DNA of 64,000 bases, taken from Verrucomicrobiia bacterium. GTDB taxonomy: Bacteria > Verrucomicrobiota > Verrucomicrobiia > Palsa-1439. The notes under the pieces were generated by a model, which was given only the letters and a program-made list of their open reading frames with translations, did no database searches and was not told the origin of the DNA. The translations under genes were made by a program, and so were the position numbers. The stretch is taken from contig JAJVHY010000013.1 of NCBI GenBank assembly GCA_022072455.1, positions 186,001-250,000 on the forward strand, read 5' to 3'. How positions within the stretch are numbered: the stretch's first letter is position 1; every line of letters starts with the position of its first letter. Positions 24,725 through 32,588 of the stretch are shown piece by piece.

Positions 24725-25811
24725 AACCACTGCCCGGCGCGACTGTACTGGCCTTTAGTATGTCGCGCAACTGATTCAACCATTTGATCGCTTCTGCCGC
24801 GTCCGCCGCGGACCGGACCCCGAGAACGTACTGCTCGTGGACACTCACCCCATCCACCGCGTTGATATATTCATTGAGAAACAACTTTGCATCCGCCCCC
24901 GGGACCGCCTTGCCGAAGCCGGCAAATGCTGCGGCTAACTTCTCGGCCAAGTTCGTCGCGGCGGCGACATCGGCCCGGCGGGAAACGAAGACTTCGGTGT
25001 CGCCTTTGACTTTCGCGGAGTACACTTCCGTCGCAAAATCGAACGAAAACGCGTCTTGCGGCGTGAATTGGATTTTGGTGGGACTGATTTTCAGGCCGTT
25101 GGCCAGCAACGCGTACGCCCACGGCAACGATTCGTCCGGCAACTTGGAGAGCAAGGCGTCTTTGAGGGATCGGATTTTCTGCCGAATCGCGGGGTCATCA
25201 TCTGATCCGACAAACCGCGCATAGTACCGGCCGCGGACGAGAAAGCCGGCATTCGCTGACGAATAAAACAAGCCGTCGAACTCGGCGTCCGGCTTCGCGA
25301 CCTCCGCGACGAGCGCGCCGAGGGCGTTCCCGATGTTGCCGAGGTCGAACAATTCGATGTCAATGCTCAGGTTGCCGGATGCGAGGCCGAGAAAATAGAG
25401 GCGTTTGAAGCCATATGATTTGTAGAACGTCTCCCGGCCATCAATCTTCTCGTAGAGATTTGTCTCGTCGAATTCGCCGACTGGCGCACTGGCCGTCCAC
25501 CCTTCGCCGATGATTTCGGACGGGAACGGCCCGAGCGACGGGGTCGTCCGCACGGCGCTGCCGGGTTCGATCCAAGGTTCGACCGGTCGTTTGTAGATGG
25601 GGACTTCTTTCTTGGTCAGCAACGAATCGTCGGAATGAAACAACGTCGGATCAGGATTCCGGCCCCGCCAGATCACCCATGCCAGGACCGCGCCCAAGAC
25701 CGCGAGACAGACCAAGACGATTTGAAATTCGCGGAACGAGTAGAACGGCCGGTAGACTTTACGTTTGAAGGTGTTGAAAACCGGCGGATCAGGTTGCGGG
25801 TGCGCGGCCAT
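24717..25811 (-). CDS. membrane-anchored DUF6599-like protein
   Basis: A protein of 364 aa. One N-terminal membrane segment near residues 28-48 (FQIVLVCLAVLGAVLAWVIW) leaves the rest outside the cytoplasm. The extracytoplasmic part contains NLYEKIDGRETFYKSYGFKR, the pattern I associate with DUF6599, then FDLGNIGNALG and a beta-rich C-terminal domain. It is the first gene of the four-gene redox operon. The function is unknown; a lipid- or cofactor-binding accessory role at the membrane surface would fit, but this is inference. The DUF6599 label rests on recalled motif similarity. Confidence 0.65.
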   Translation of the reverse strand: MAAHPQPDPPVFNTFKRKVYRPFYSFREFQIVLVCLAVLGAVLAWVIWRGRNPDPTLFHSDDSLLTKKEVPIYKRPVEPWIEPGSAVRTTPSLGPFPSEIIGEGWTASAPVGEFDETNLYEKIDGRETFYKSYGFKRLYFLGLASGNLSIDIELFDLGNIGNALGALVAEVAKPDAEFDGLFYSSANAGFLVRGRYYARFVGSDDDPAIRQKIRSLKDALLSKLPDESLPWAYALLANGLKISPTKIQFTPQDAFSFDFATEVYSAKVKGDTEVFVSRRADVAAATNLAEKLAAAFAGFGKAVPGADAKLFLNEYINAVDGVSVHEQYVLGVRSAADAAEAIKWLNQLRDILKASTVAPGSGYE

Positions 25812-25836
25812 CGGCGTTGAAGATAGCCACTTTGCG

Positions 25837-26793
25837 CTACGGCCACAAGTCCGCGTCGCCGGTATCTTTGGCGGTGTCGGCGATTTTCGTTTTTAGATGA
25901 CCGGTTAGCGCGGCGACGATCTGGTGGATGATTGTGTCGGGGACGCCGTTGAAATGTTTGCTCTGGGGGCGCATGTCGCAGGGGGTGTTGACGTAGTCAA
26001 TCACCACGTACCGGCCATTCTTGTCGAGGGCGATCTCGGTGCTGAAGAAATCGAGTTGGGCGACTTCGGCGACGATGCGGACGATGCGTTCCAGTTCGGG
26101 CACGTTGATGAGCCCGGCATCCGTGGGTGTCATGACGGCGTACCGGTGGGTGCGGTCGTCCCACCAGCAGGCGATGGTCGTGCCGCAGATGAAGTAGACG
26201 CGGAACCAGGCGCGACGTTCGCCAAGGATTTGCGGTTCGATGGATTGTTGGATGAGGTACCGCTGGTCGCGATGCTTCGTGCGGGTATGGAGGACATCTT
26301 CGACTTTGGTAGCGCCAATCAGGACGCCCCGACCACCGCCGCCTTTGGCCGGTTTGACGACGAAAGGTTTGGCAAAACTTTCGATGACACGGGGGTCAAT
26401 CTCCGGCTCGCGTTCATGTGGCGGAAGGATGAGGGTGAGCGGGAGTTGCAGGCCGGTGGCGAGGAGATCGCGGTGGATTTCGGCTTTGTCGCTGGCGCGG
26501 AGGTATTCAGCGTGAGCGTTCAGGAAACGGGTGCCGTGGGCGGCGAGAACGTGGTTGAGTTGGAGGAAATGCCGGTCTTCGTCGCTGGCGCGGTCGAGAA
26601 ACCAATCGAACCGGCGTTCGCCATTGTGCACTTCGAGCGTGGTCTGGGCGAGGTTGTGCGGGCCGATGACATAGCTGGTGAGGCCGGCATGGTGCAGCGA
26701 CCGGTCAAGCATGTTGATGAAATCGGCGTCGTACTGCCAGTTGTACGCGAGGCCGACGTGATGTTGGGCGGTGCGTTTAGGAACAGATTGCAT
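25837..26793 (-). CDS. ATP-grasp ligase-like protein coupled to KamA
   Basis: A protein of 318 aa. ATG at 26793 (MQSVPKRTAQHHVGLAYNWQ) is chosen because sequence upstream belongs to the overlapping kamA-like gene and is low-complexity in this frame. The middle and C-terminal parts read as an ATP-grasp fold: KPFVVKPAKGGGGRGVLIG (glycine loop), RAWFRVYFICGTTIACWWDD, and VVIDYVNTPCDMR, where the usual Mg-binding Glu/Asn positions are partly changed. ATP-grasp enzymes join a carboxylate to an amine through an acyl phosphate. The 17-nt overlap with the aminomutase gene implies the ligase acts on its product. It resembles the D-Ala-D-Ala ligase/RimK group only at fold level. Confidence 0.68.
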   Translation of the reverse strand: MQSVPKRTAQHHVGLAYNWQYDADFINMLDRSLHHAGLTSYVIGPHNLAQTTLEVHNGERRFDWFLDRASDEDRHFLQLNHVLAAHGTRFLNAHAEYLRASDKAEIHRDLLATGLQLPLTLILPPHEREPEIDPRVIESFAKPFVVKPAKGGGGRGVLIGATKVEDVLHTRTKHRDQRYLIQQSIEPQILGERRAWFRVYFICGTTIACWWDDRTHRYAVMTPTDAGLINVPELERIVRIVAEVAQLDFFSTEIALDKNGRYVVIDYVNTPCDMRPQSKHFNGVPDTIIHQIVAALTGHLKTKIADTAKDTGDADLWP

Positions 26794-28000
26794 GGTTCGA
26801 ATACGGCGCGCGTACAGCGGCTTCTCCGCGAACAGTTCCCGGAACGGGTTGTTCGTCGAGAACTTCGGGGTATTCGAAGACCTTGCCTTCGTAGTTGCGG
26901 ATGATGATCCGCTGCCGGTCATGCGCGAGGATGTATTGCGGGCCGACCGGCACCTTGCCGCCGCCGCCGGGCGCGTCAATGACATACTGCGGCACGGCGT
27001 AGCCGGTCGTGTGTCCGCGCAGCGCTTCCATGATCTCCAGTCCCTTGCGCACGGAGGTGCGGAGGTGGTGCGTCCCTTTCACGAGGTCGCACTGGTAGAT
27101 GTAGTACGGGCGCACGCGCATCATCAGGAGTTTGTGGTTCAACTCCTTCATCACCGCGCTGTCATCGTTGACCCCACGCAACAAGACAGCCTGATTCCCC
27201 AACGGAATGCCGGCATCGGCCAGCCGACCGCACGCCTCCCGGACTTCGGCGGTCGCTTCCTTCGGGTGATTGGTGTGAATGCTGAGCCACAACGGATGAT
27301 ATTTCTTCAGCATCGCGCACAGTTCCGGCGTGATGCGTTGCGGCAGGAAAATCGGGATGCGCGAGCCGATGCGGAGGAATTCCACGTGCGGAATCGCACG
27401 GAGGTTCGACAGGATGTGTTCGAGGCGTTCATCGCTGAACAGCAACGGGTCGCCGCCGCTGAGGAGGACGTCGCGAATTTCGGAATGTTCGCGGATGTAG
27501 TTGAACGCGGCGGTGAAATCGGTTTCGAGGTGCTGCTCGCCAACGCCACTGACGACGCGGCTGCGGGTGCAATACCGGCAGTAGGCGGCGCAGCGGTCGG
27601 TCACGAGAAAAAGGACGCGATCGGGGTACCGGTGGACGAGGCCGGGGACGGGAGAATGGTCATCCTCGGCAAGGGAGTCAGCCATTTCCCACGCGGCTGG
27701 CTGGGTTTCCTCGATGCGTGGGACGACTTGCCGGCGGATCGGGCAAGCGGGATTATTTACGTCAATCAGGTTAAAAAAGTACGGCGTGATCGCGAGTGCG
27801 AGATGGTGGCCGGCCAGTTGGACGCCGAGTCGTTCTTCCTTGGTCAGCGCGAGAAGTTGTTCGAGTTGGGTAAGCGTGGTGACGCGATTGCGGAGTTGCC
27901 AACGCCAATCGTTCCACTCGGTTTGGGATACATGTCCCCACGGGCCGCGACCGACCGACAGAAAGCGCTCCGTTCTACCCCCAGGCTCATCAAGTTGCAT
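26777..28000 (-). CDS. KamA-family radical SAM aminomutase
   Basis: A 407-aa member of the lysine 2,3-aminomutase family, which moves an alpha-amino group to the beta carbon using SAM, a 4Fe-4S cluster and PLP. The cluster motif CxxxCxxC is in CAAYCRYCTRSRVVSGVG, followed by DVLLSGGDPLLFSDERLEH. The PLP lysine is in DAPGGGGKVPVGPQYI. RIGSRIPIFLPQRI and NHPKEATAEV are also typical. Lysine versus glutamate specificity cannot be settled by eye. Start ATG at 28000 is supported by a strong promoter whose -10 box ends 9 nt upstream, predicting a leaderless mRNA. No beta-lysine acetyltransferase is adjacent; an ATP-grasp gene overlaps instead. Confidence 0.87.
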   Translation of the reverse strand: MQLDEPGGRTERFLSVGRGPWGHVSQTEWNDWRWQLRNRVTTLTQLEQLLALTKEERLGVQLAGHHLALAITPYFFNLIDVNNPACPIRRQVVPRIEETQPAAWEMADSLAEDDHSPVPGLVHRYPDRVLFLVTDRCAAYCRYCTRSRVVSGVGEQHLETDFTAAFNYIREHSEIRDVLLSGGDPLLFSDERLEHILSNLRAIPHVEFLRIGSRIPIFLPQRITPELCAMLKKYHPLWLSIHTNHPKEATAEVREACGRLADAGIPLGNQAVLLRGVNDDSAVMKELNHKLLMMRVRPYYIYQCDLVKGTHHLRTSVRKGLEIMEALRGHTTGYAVPQYVIDAPGGGGKVPVGPQYILAHDRQRIIIRNYEGKVFEYPEVLDEQPVPGTVRGEAAVRAPYSNHAICS

Positions 28001-28009
28001 AGCGGCGGA

Positions 28010-28037
28010 ACTATAGGGCAGAAGCACTTGCTGTCAA
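28010..28037 (-). promoter_or_regulatory. strong sigma70-type promoter of kamA-like gene, leaderless
   Basis: On the minus strand TTGACA and TATAGT are separated by 16 nt. TATAGT is followed by 9 nt and then the ATG at 28000, so transcription should begin at or within 2 nt of the start codon. Confidence 0.7.
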
Positions 28038-28054
28038 GTTTGACACCCGCCAGT

Positions 28055-29341
28055 TCAGTTTGAACTCCATTCAGTCAGGATTACTTCCGTGTTGGCCTGC
28101 CGGATGGCGACGCGGCTGCCGGTGCGCTGAATGGAGGCGGTCACGCCGCGTTTCCCGGAGAGATGCCGGTAACTGCTGACGAATTCTTCGGCGTCTTTTT
28201 CAGTATCCCAAGCGGTTTCCCAGACCAAGAAGCACGGCCCGTTAGTGCCGCGTTCGTAGACGTGGAACCGGTCGCCATTCCAGCCGCCAGCCGCCCGGTG
28301 GGCCTCGAAAATTCCCACTTGCTGCGCGGTGAACATATTGCGGAGACCAAATTCGCCGAGAACATTGTTCCCAATCAACCGCCACCCGGCTCGCTCCAAT
28401 ACCGGCAAGACAATTTTTTCCGGTACTCGCCGGTCGCGCAGGTATTTTTCCGGGTGCAGAATTTCCGACGTCGAAACCGGTGGATTGCGGAACGCGGCAT
28501 CCAGCGCTTCCAGTCCGCCGGCCGCGAAAATGGCGGTGGCGAATTCGGTCCCTTGTTGGTATGGGAAGAGCATTGACTCGCGGAGAAAGGCCGGGGCTGC
28601 TTGAAATTTGGACGTTTTTTGTCCCAAGACGCCGCCCAGGACATCGCCGATCATGTTCCGGGCATCGAGATATTCGCCGTAGTATTGCGCCATCAGCAAT
28701 GTCGCATCGCCTTCGACGAGCGCTGAGGTGGCGAGGGCGAGGTCGTCGTTATCCTTGATCCGCAAGGGTAGCTTGGTGAGATCATAGTTTTGATCCTGCA
28801 ACGCGTGCGTGAGTTCGTGCGCGAGCGTGATTTTGTCGAGAGCACTGTCGAACGATTTTTCTTTGAAAGTGTAAAGCGCGCGTTCCTCCGGCACGTAGAA
28901 AGCCGCGACTTGTTCGTCGTACAACCCGAGAATGGCCTCAGCCAGATCCGTCCCGGCCGGCAACAAACCGAGCGTAATCAGGGTCTGCCCATAGTCGTGC
29001 ATCTCCTGCGTCGAGTATTGCTCGGCAATTTTGCCCTGGAGGAACTTTTTCAGTTCGTCGCGACCGATGGATTTGTAGGTGACCGGGTGCTTGAACGGCA
29101 AGCCGCGCAACGCGCTTGTCTGCTTCTCCGTCTGCGCCAACAAGGCCGCCTGCTCGGCCGGATTGGGAGTGCTGGCAATCGTCACGGCCTGTTGCTGGAG
29201 GTCGCGCTTCTCTTTTTCGAGCAACTGGACGGTACCGCGGTAAGTGGCGACTTGCCGGCGGAGTTCGCCGTTGCGCCAACCGAGGAAGGCACAAGCCGCC
29301 ACGGCAGCAACCAGCGTGATCTTGATTATGAAGTTTTTCAT
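28055..29341 (-). CDS. membrane-anchored zinc metallopeptidase-like protein
   Basis: A protein of 428 aa. The N-terminus is a signal anchor (FIIKITLVAAVAACAFLGW) followed by a coiled-coil stretch (RRQVATYRGTVQLLEKEKRD). The catalytic motif HExxH appears in LAHELTHALQDQNYDL near residues 175-190, with a downstream Glu in ALVEGDATLLMAQYYGEYLD that fits a gluzincin third ligand. The rest is helical and contains a segment with EILHPEKYLRDR. The peptidase would act outside the cytoplasm, and its substrate is unknown. It is divergent from rnr, with 42 bp between the two starts. Confidence 0.75.
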   Translation of the reverse strand: MKNFIIKITLVAAVAACAFLGWRNGELRRQVATYRGTVQLLEKEKRDLQQQAVTIASTPNPAEQAALLAQTEKQTSALRGLPFKHPVTYKSIGRDELKKFLQGKIAEQYSTQEMHDYGQTLITLGLLPAGTDLAEAILGLYDEQVAAFYVPEERALYTFKEKSFDSALDKITLAHELTHALQDQNYDLTKLPLRIKDNDDLALATSALVEGDATLLMAQYYGEYLDARNMIGDVLGGVLGQKTSKFQAAPAFLRESMLFPYQQGTEFATAIFAAGGLEALDAAFRNPPVSTSEILHPEKYLRDRRVPEKIVLPVLERAGWRLIGNNVLGEFGLRNMFTAQQVGIFEAHRAAGGWNGDRFHVYERGTNGPCFLVWETAWDTEKDAEEFVSSYRHLSGKRGVTASIQRTGSRVAIRQANTEVILTEWSSN

Positions 29342-29383
29342 TGGTGCAGCCCACCGCAGGTGGTAGCGTGACCGCCATATCTA

Positions 29384-31543
29384 ATGGACATCCGCCAGAA
29401 AATCCACACCCTTTTAGCCGCACCGAACTATCATCCGCTTCGACGTGCCGAAATCGCCGCCAAACTGAAACTCACCGGGCCGGAACGCCACCAGTACCGA
29501 CGCGCGTTGGATGAGATGCTCGCCAAGGGCGAAGTCGCCCGCGTCCGGCAAGACCGGTTTGTCCTCGCCCAAGAGGCGGACTTGGTGGCCGGGACGATTG
29601 AGCTGAGCGAGAAAGGGTTCGCATTCGTCGTGCCGGAGTTGGAAGGCACGAGCGATATTTACATCGCCCAGGAAGACGTCGGCGTCGCAATGCACGGCGA
29701 CAAGGTGCTGGTGCGATTGCATCGCGAGCGCCAGCAGGCGAAACGGTCCGGCCGCGTCATTCGCATTCTCGTCCGGAAGCACGACACGATCGTGGGCACC
29801 GTTCAGAAAACGAAATTGTTTTACTACGTCGTCCCCGACGACCCGCGCTTTGTTCACGACGTGTATGTCAAACTCGCCCACAACGCCGCCGTCGGCGACA
29901 AGGTGGTCGTCAAACTCGCGGAGTGGACGTCCCGGCACGTCAACCCCGAAGGCGAGATCATCGAACGCCTCGGCAAGGCCGACGCGCCAGGCGTGGACAT
30001 TCTCTCGATCATCCGCAAACACAATCTCCCCACCGAGTTCAACGAGCGCACCCTCACCGAAGCCGCCGCAATTCCGACCGGGTTGACGGCGGATGAAATT
30101 GCGCGTCGGCTGGATTTGCGGCGGGAGTTCATCATTACGATTGACCCCGATGACGCGAAGGATTTCGACGACGCGGTAAACGTGGACGAACTGCCGGGCG
30201 GTGGCTGGCGACTCGGCGTCCACATTGCCGATGTCTGCCATTACGTCCGCCCCGGCAACGCGCTCGACCGCGAAGCGCACGGGCGCGGCAACAGTGTCTA
30301 CTTGGTGGACCGAGTCATCCCGATGTTGCCGGAAAAGCTGTCGAACAACCTGTGCAGCCTGCGCCCCCGGGAAGACCGGCCGACAATGTCGTGCTTCATC
30401 GAGTTCGGACCGAAACTCGAAGTCCGCAAAGTTTCATTCGCGCGGAGTGTCATCCACTCGAAACACCGGCTGACCTACAAGGAAGCATTTGCACGGCTGG
30501 AGTCGCCCACCGCCGAGGATGAGCTGACACGGGAACTGCACAGGATGTGGCGACTGGCTGCCAAGCTGCGCGCCCAGCGGTTTGCCAAAGGTTCGCTCGA
30601 TTTGAATTTTCCCGAGGTCAAAGTCCGCCTCGACAAACACGGTCGACCGGAGCGGATTGAAAAAGTAGAGAATGACATTTCGCATCAATTGATCGAGGAA
30701 TTCATGCTCGCGGCCAACGAGGCGGTGGCCCGGCATATTTGTCAGGCGCAGGTGCCGGGCATTTACCGGATTCACGAAGATCCCGATACGGCGAAGTTGA
30801 AGGAGTACCGGGAGTACGCCAAGAGTTTCGGGTACAAGGTCGGCGACGTGACGCACCGGCACGAATTGCAGAAATTGTTGGCGGCGGCCAAGGGCAAGCC
30901 GGAGGAATATGCGATTCACCTCGCGCTGCTCCGGTCGCTCAAGCAAGCCAAGTATTCACCGCAGTGCGTCGGGCATTTCGGCTTGGCCAAAAGGTTTTAC
31001 ACCCACTTCACCTCCCCCATCCGCCGGTACGCCGACCTGGTGGTCCACCGGACACTGTTGGCGATGCTCGACCGCAAAGACGGACACCGGCATTCCAGTG
31101 TGGCGGAGTTGACCAAACTGTCCGCCCACATTTCTTTAACCGAGCGGACAGCGGCCGAAGCCGAAAAAGAGTCGGTCGAACTGAAAAAGCTGGAATATTT
31201 CCAACAGCAATCGGAAGCGGGATCGGCTGCCGAATTGCCGGCAGTGGTTTCTGGAGTCCGCAACTTCGGTGTGTTTATCGAACTGTCCGATAGTCTTGTG
31301 CGTGGGCTGATTCATGTGTCGACGTTGGAGAATGATTTTTATCACTTTGACGAATTGCGTGAGCGACTGATTGGCCGGCGGACTGGACAAATCATCCAGA
31401 TTGGCGACCGACTGCAGGTTCAGGTGGCGCGGGTTGACGTCTTTAAACGCCAAGTTGATTTCCGGGCGGTTAGCTTTGCTTCGGCACCGCAAAATGTTGG
31501 CATAAAACGTGTTGACAATAAGACTCTAAAGCGTAGATTTTAG
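29384..31543 (+). CDS. rnr: ribonuclease R
   Basis: A 719-aa 3'-5' exoribonuclease that degrades structured RNA. The N-terminus has a helix-turn-helix-like segment and two OB cold-shock domains (GTIELSEKGFAFVVPELEGT, DIYIAQEDVGVAMHGDKVLV). The RNB catalytic domain starts around residue 235, with the metal-binding signature DPDDAKDFDDAVNVDE at ~254 and CSLRPREDRPTMSC downstream. The S1 domain occupies residues about 620-700 (VSGVRNFGVFIELSDSLVRG). The highly basic tail of some RNase R proteins is short here. No Shine-Dalgarno sequence precedes the ATG. The gene's 3' end contains the promoter of the next gene. Confidence 0.93.
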   Translation: MDIRQKIHTLLAAPNYHPLRRAEIAAKLKLTGPERHQYRRALDEMLAKGEVARVRQDRFVLAQEADLVAGTIELSEKGFAFVVPELEGTSDIYIAQEDVGVAMHGDKVLVRLHRERQQAKRSGRVIRILVRKHDTIVGTVQKTKLFYYVVPDDPRFVHDVYVKLAHNAAVGDKVVVKLAEWTSRHVNPEGEIIERLGKADAPGVDILSIIRKHNLPTEFNERTLTEAAAIPTGLTADEIARRLDLRREFIITIDPDDAKDFDDAVNVDELPGGGWRLGVHIADVCHYVRPGNALDREAHGRGNSVYLVDRVIPMLPEKLSNNLCSLRPREDRPTMSCFIEFGPKLEVRKVSFARSVIHSKHRLTYKEAFARLESPTAEDELTRELHRMWRLAAKLRAQRFAKGSLDLNFPEVKVRLDKHGRPERIEKVENDISHQLIEEFMLAANEAVARHICQAQVPGIYRIHEDPDTAKLKEYREYAKSFGYKVGDVTHRHELQKLLAAAKGKPEEYAIHLALLRSLKQAKYSPQCVGHFGLAKRFYTHFTSPIRRYADLVVHRTLLAMLDRKDGHRHSSVAELTKLSAHISLTERTAAEAEKESVELKKLEYFQQQSEAGSAAELPAVVSGVRNFGVFIELSDSLVRGLIHVSTLENDFYHFDELRERLIGRRTGQIIQIGDRLQVQVARVDVFKRQVDFRAVSFASAPQNVGIKRVDNKTLKRRF
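31512..31539 (+). promoter_or_regulatory. sigma70-type promoter of the CH/HGD repeat protein gene
   Basis: TTGACA and TAGATT are separated by 16 nt, inside and just past the 3' end of rnr. About 39 nt separate the -10 box from the ATG at 31579. Confidence 0.55.
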
Positions 31544-31578
31544 CAAATTTGCACAATTCAAGAAGGAAACACTTAGTC

Positions 31579-32190
31579 ATGATGACGATAATGCGCACCA
31601 TGCGGTTTATATTCGTAAGTTTAATTGCCACCGGGGTGTTGTCTTCAAGCTCCCTCTTGCACGCCGATTCGTCCTTTACCTCCAGCGCTGCTTTGACATC
31701 TAGTTCTACGGGAAGTCCCGTCGGCCCGACCCCACAAATGATTATCTGCTTCAAGGGCAAAACGAAAAAAGTTCCGGAAGCTGCCGTGCCACGCTTTTTA
31801 GCTCGTGGCGCAACCTTGGGACCGTGTCCGGACGATGTCGTGATCTGCCATAAAAACGATAAGACATTGATCGTGAATCAAAACAGTTTACCGGCGCACT
31901 TGGCCCACGGTGATACCATCGGGCCATGCCCAAATCAGGTTTTTATGTGCAATAACTTGGGCAACACAATCGTCGTTCGCAGTGAACGCGTGAACTATCA
32001 TTTGTCGAAAGGACATACTTTGGGACTCTGCCCGGGCAAACAGCTCATCTGCCACAAAGGCAAAACTATCAAAGTCGACGACAGCGCCGTCGCAGCACAC
32101 TTGGCACATGGTGACTACTTGGGTTACTGCTTAGGCGAACAAGGGCCGGTTGTCTCCAGCAACTCCCTACCCGATCAAGTCTCCCCGTAA
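31579..32190 (+). CDS. secreted protein made of four CH..HGD..GxC repeats
   Basis: A protein of 203 aa. A signal peptide (FIFVSLIATGVLSSSSLLHA) is followed by a Ser/Thr-rich linker. Four tandem repeats of about 35 residues fill the rest. Each starts with a hydrophobic pair and Cys (MIICFKGK, VVICHKND, VFMCNNLG, QLICHKGK), continues with I/V-rich strands and ends in AHLAHGDTIGPC-like motifs (FLARGATLGPC, HLAHGDTIGPC, HLSKGHTLGLC, HLAHGDYLGYC). Each repeat has two Cys that could form a disulfide. The motif is familiar as a single C-terminal module of exported proteins; here it makes up the whole protein. AAGGA precedes the chosen ATG by 11 nt. The function is unknown; export is likely. Confidence 0.72.
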   Translation: MMTIMRTMRFIFVSLIATGVLSSSSLLHADSSFTSSAALTSSSTGSPVGPTPQMIICFKGKTKKVPEAAVPRFLARGATLGPCPDDVVICHKNDKTLIVNQNSLPAHLAHGDTIGPCPNQVFMCNNLGNTIVVRSERVNYHLSKGHTLGLCPGKQLICHKGKTIKVDDSAVAAHLAHGDYLGYCLGEQGPVVSSNSLPDQVSP

Positions 32191-32314
32191 CGCACTACTA
32201 ACGGACGCCGCGACCTACAACCTGCGCCACAGGATGCGAATTGACTTTGCGGGGCTGGGCATTTAGGGTCTATCAGTAGTAGTTAATTGTACGATCTTTA
32301 GTGGATTGGTTTGA

Positions 32315-32542
32315 TTGACACGCACACATAAACTCTATCGGAGCGGGTTGATTCTTGGCGTTTTCATGGCTGTGTCGATGGTTTTTGCCGGGGACAACCA
32401 ATCCGTAAAAGACAAAGATATCGATTACGACAACTTTTACTCCTCGTCCGCCCATACCTCCCACAGGTGTGGTAGATCTGGCACCGGTCATGATCGCGAC
32501 GATCGTGACAAAGACCGGGACAACAAAAACTCAAAGCGCTAG
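32315..32542 (+). CDS. possible small secreted acidic/basic protein, 75 aa
   Basis: The start would be TTG at 32315. Residues 10-26 are hydrophobic (SGLILGVFMAVSMVFAGD), fitting a signal peptide with cleavage after AGD or VFA. The mature part is highly charged (DRDDRDKDRDNKNSKR at the end) and contains one Cys. It lies between the repeat protein and the O-antigen ligase on the same strand in an AT-richer stretch. No ribosome-binding site is clear, so its reality is uncertain. Confidence 0.4.
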   Translation: MTRTHKLYRSGLILGVFMAVSMVFAGDNQSVKDKDIDYDNFYSSSAHTSHRCGRSGTGHDRDDRDKDRDNKNSKR

Positions 32543-32588
32543 TTTTTGCACTTCCCGTTACTAGGTCACTGGCCGCGTTGACCAACGA

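Noticed and set aside
26771-28063. 430-aa open frame on the plus strand
   Set aside because: It is the complement of the kamA-like gene, whose CxxxCxxC and PLP motifs are intact. The plus-strand product has no recognisable motif and no promoter.
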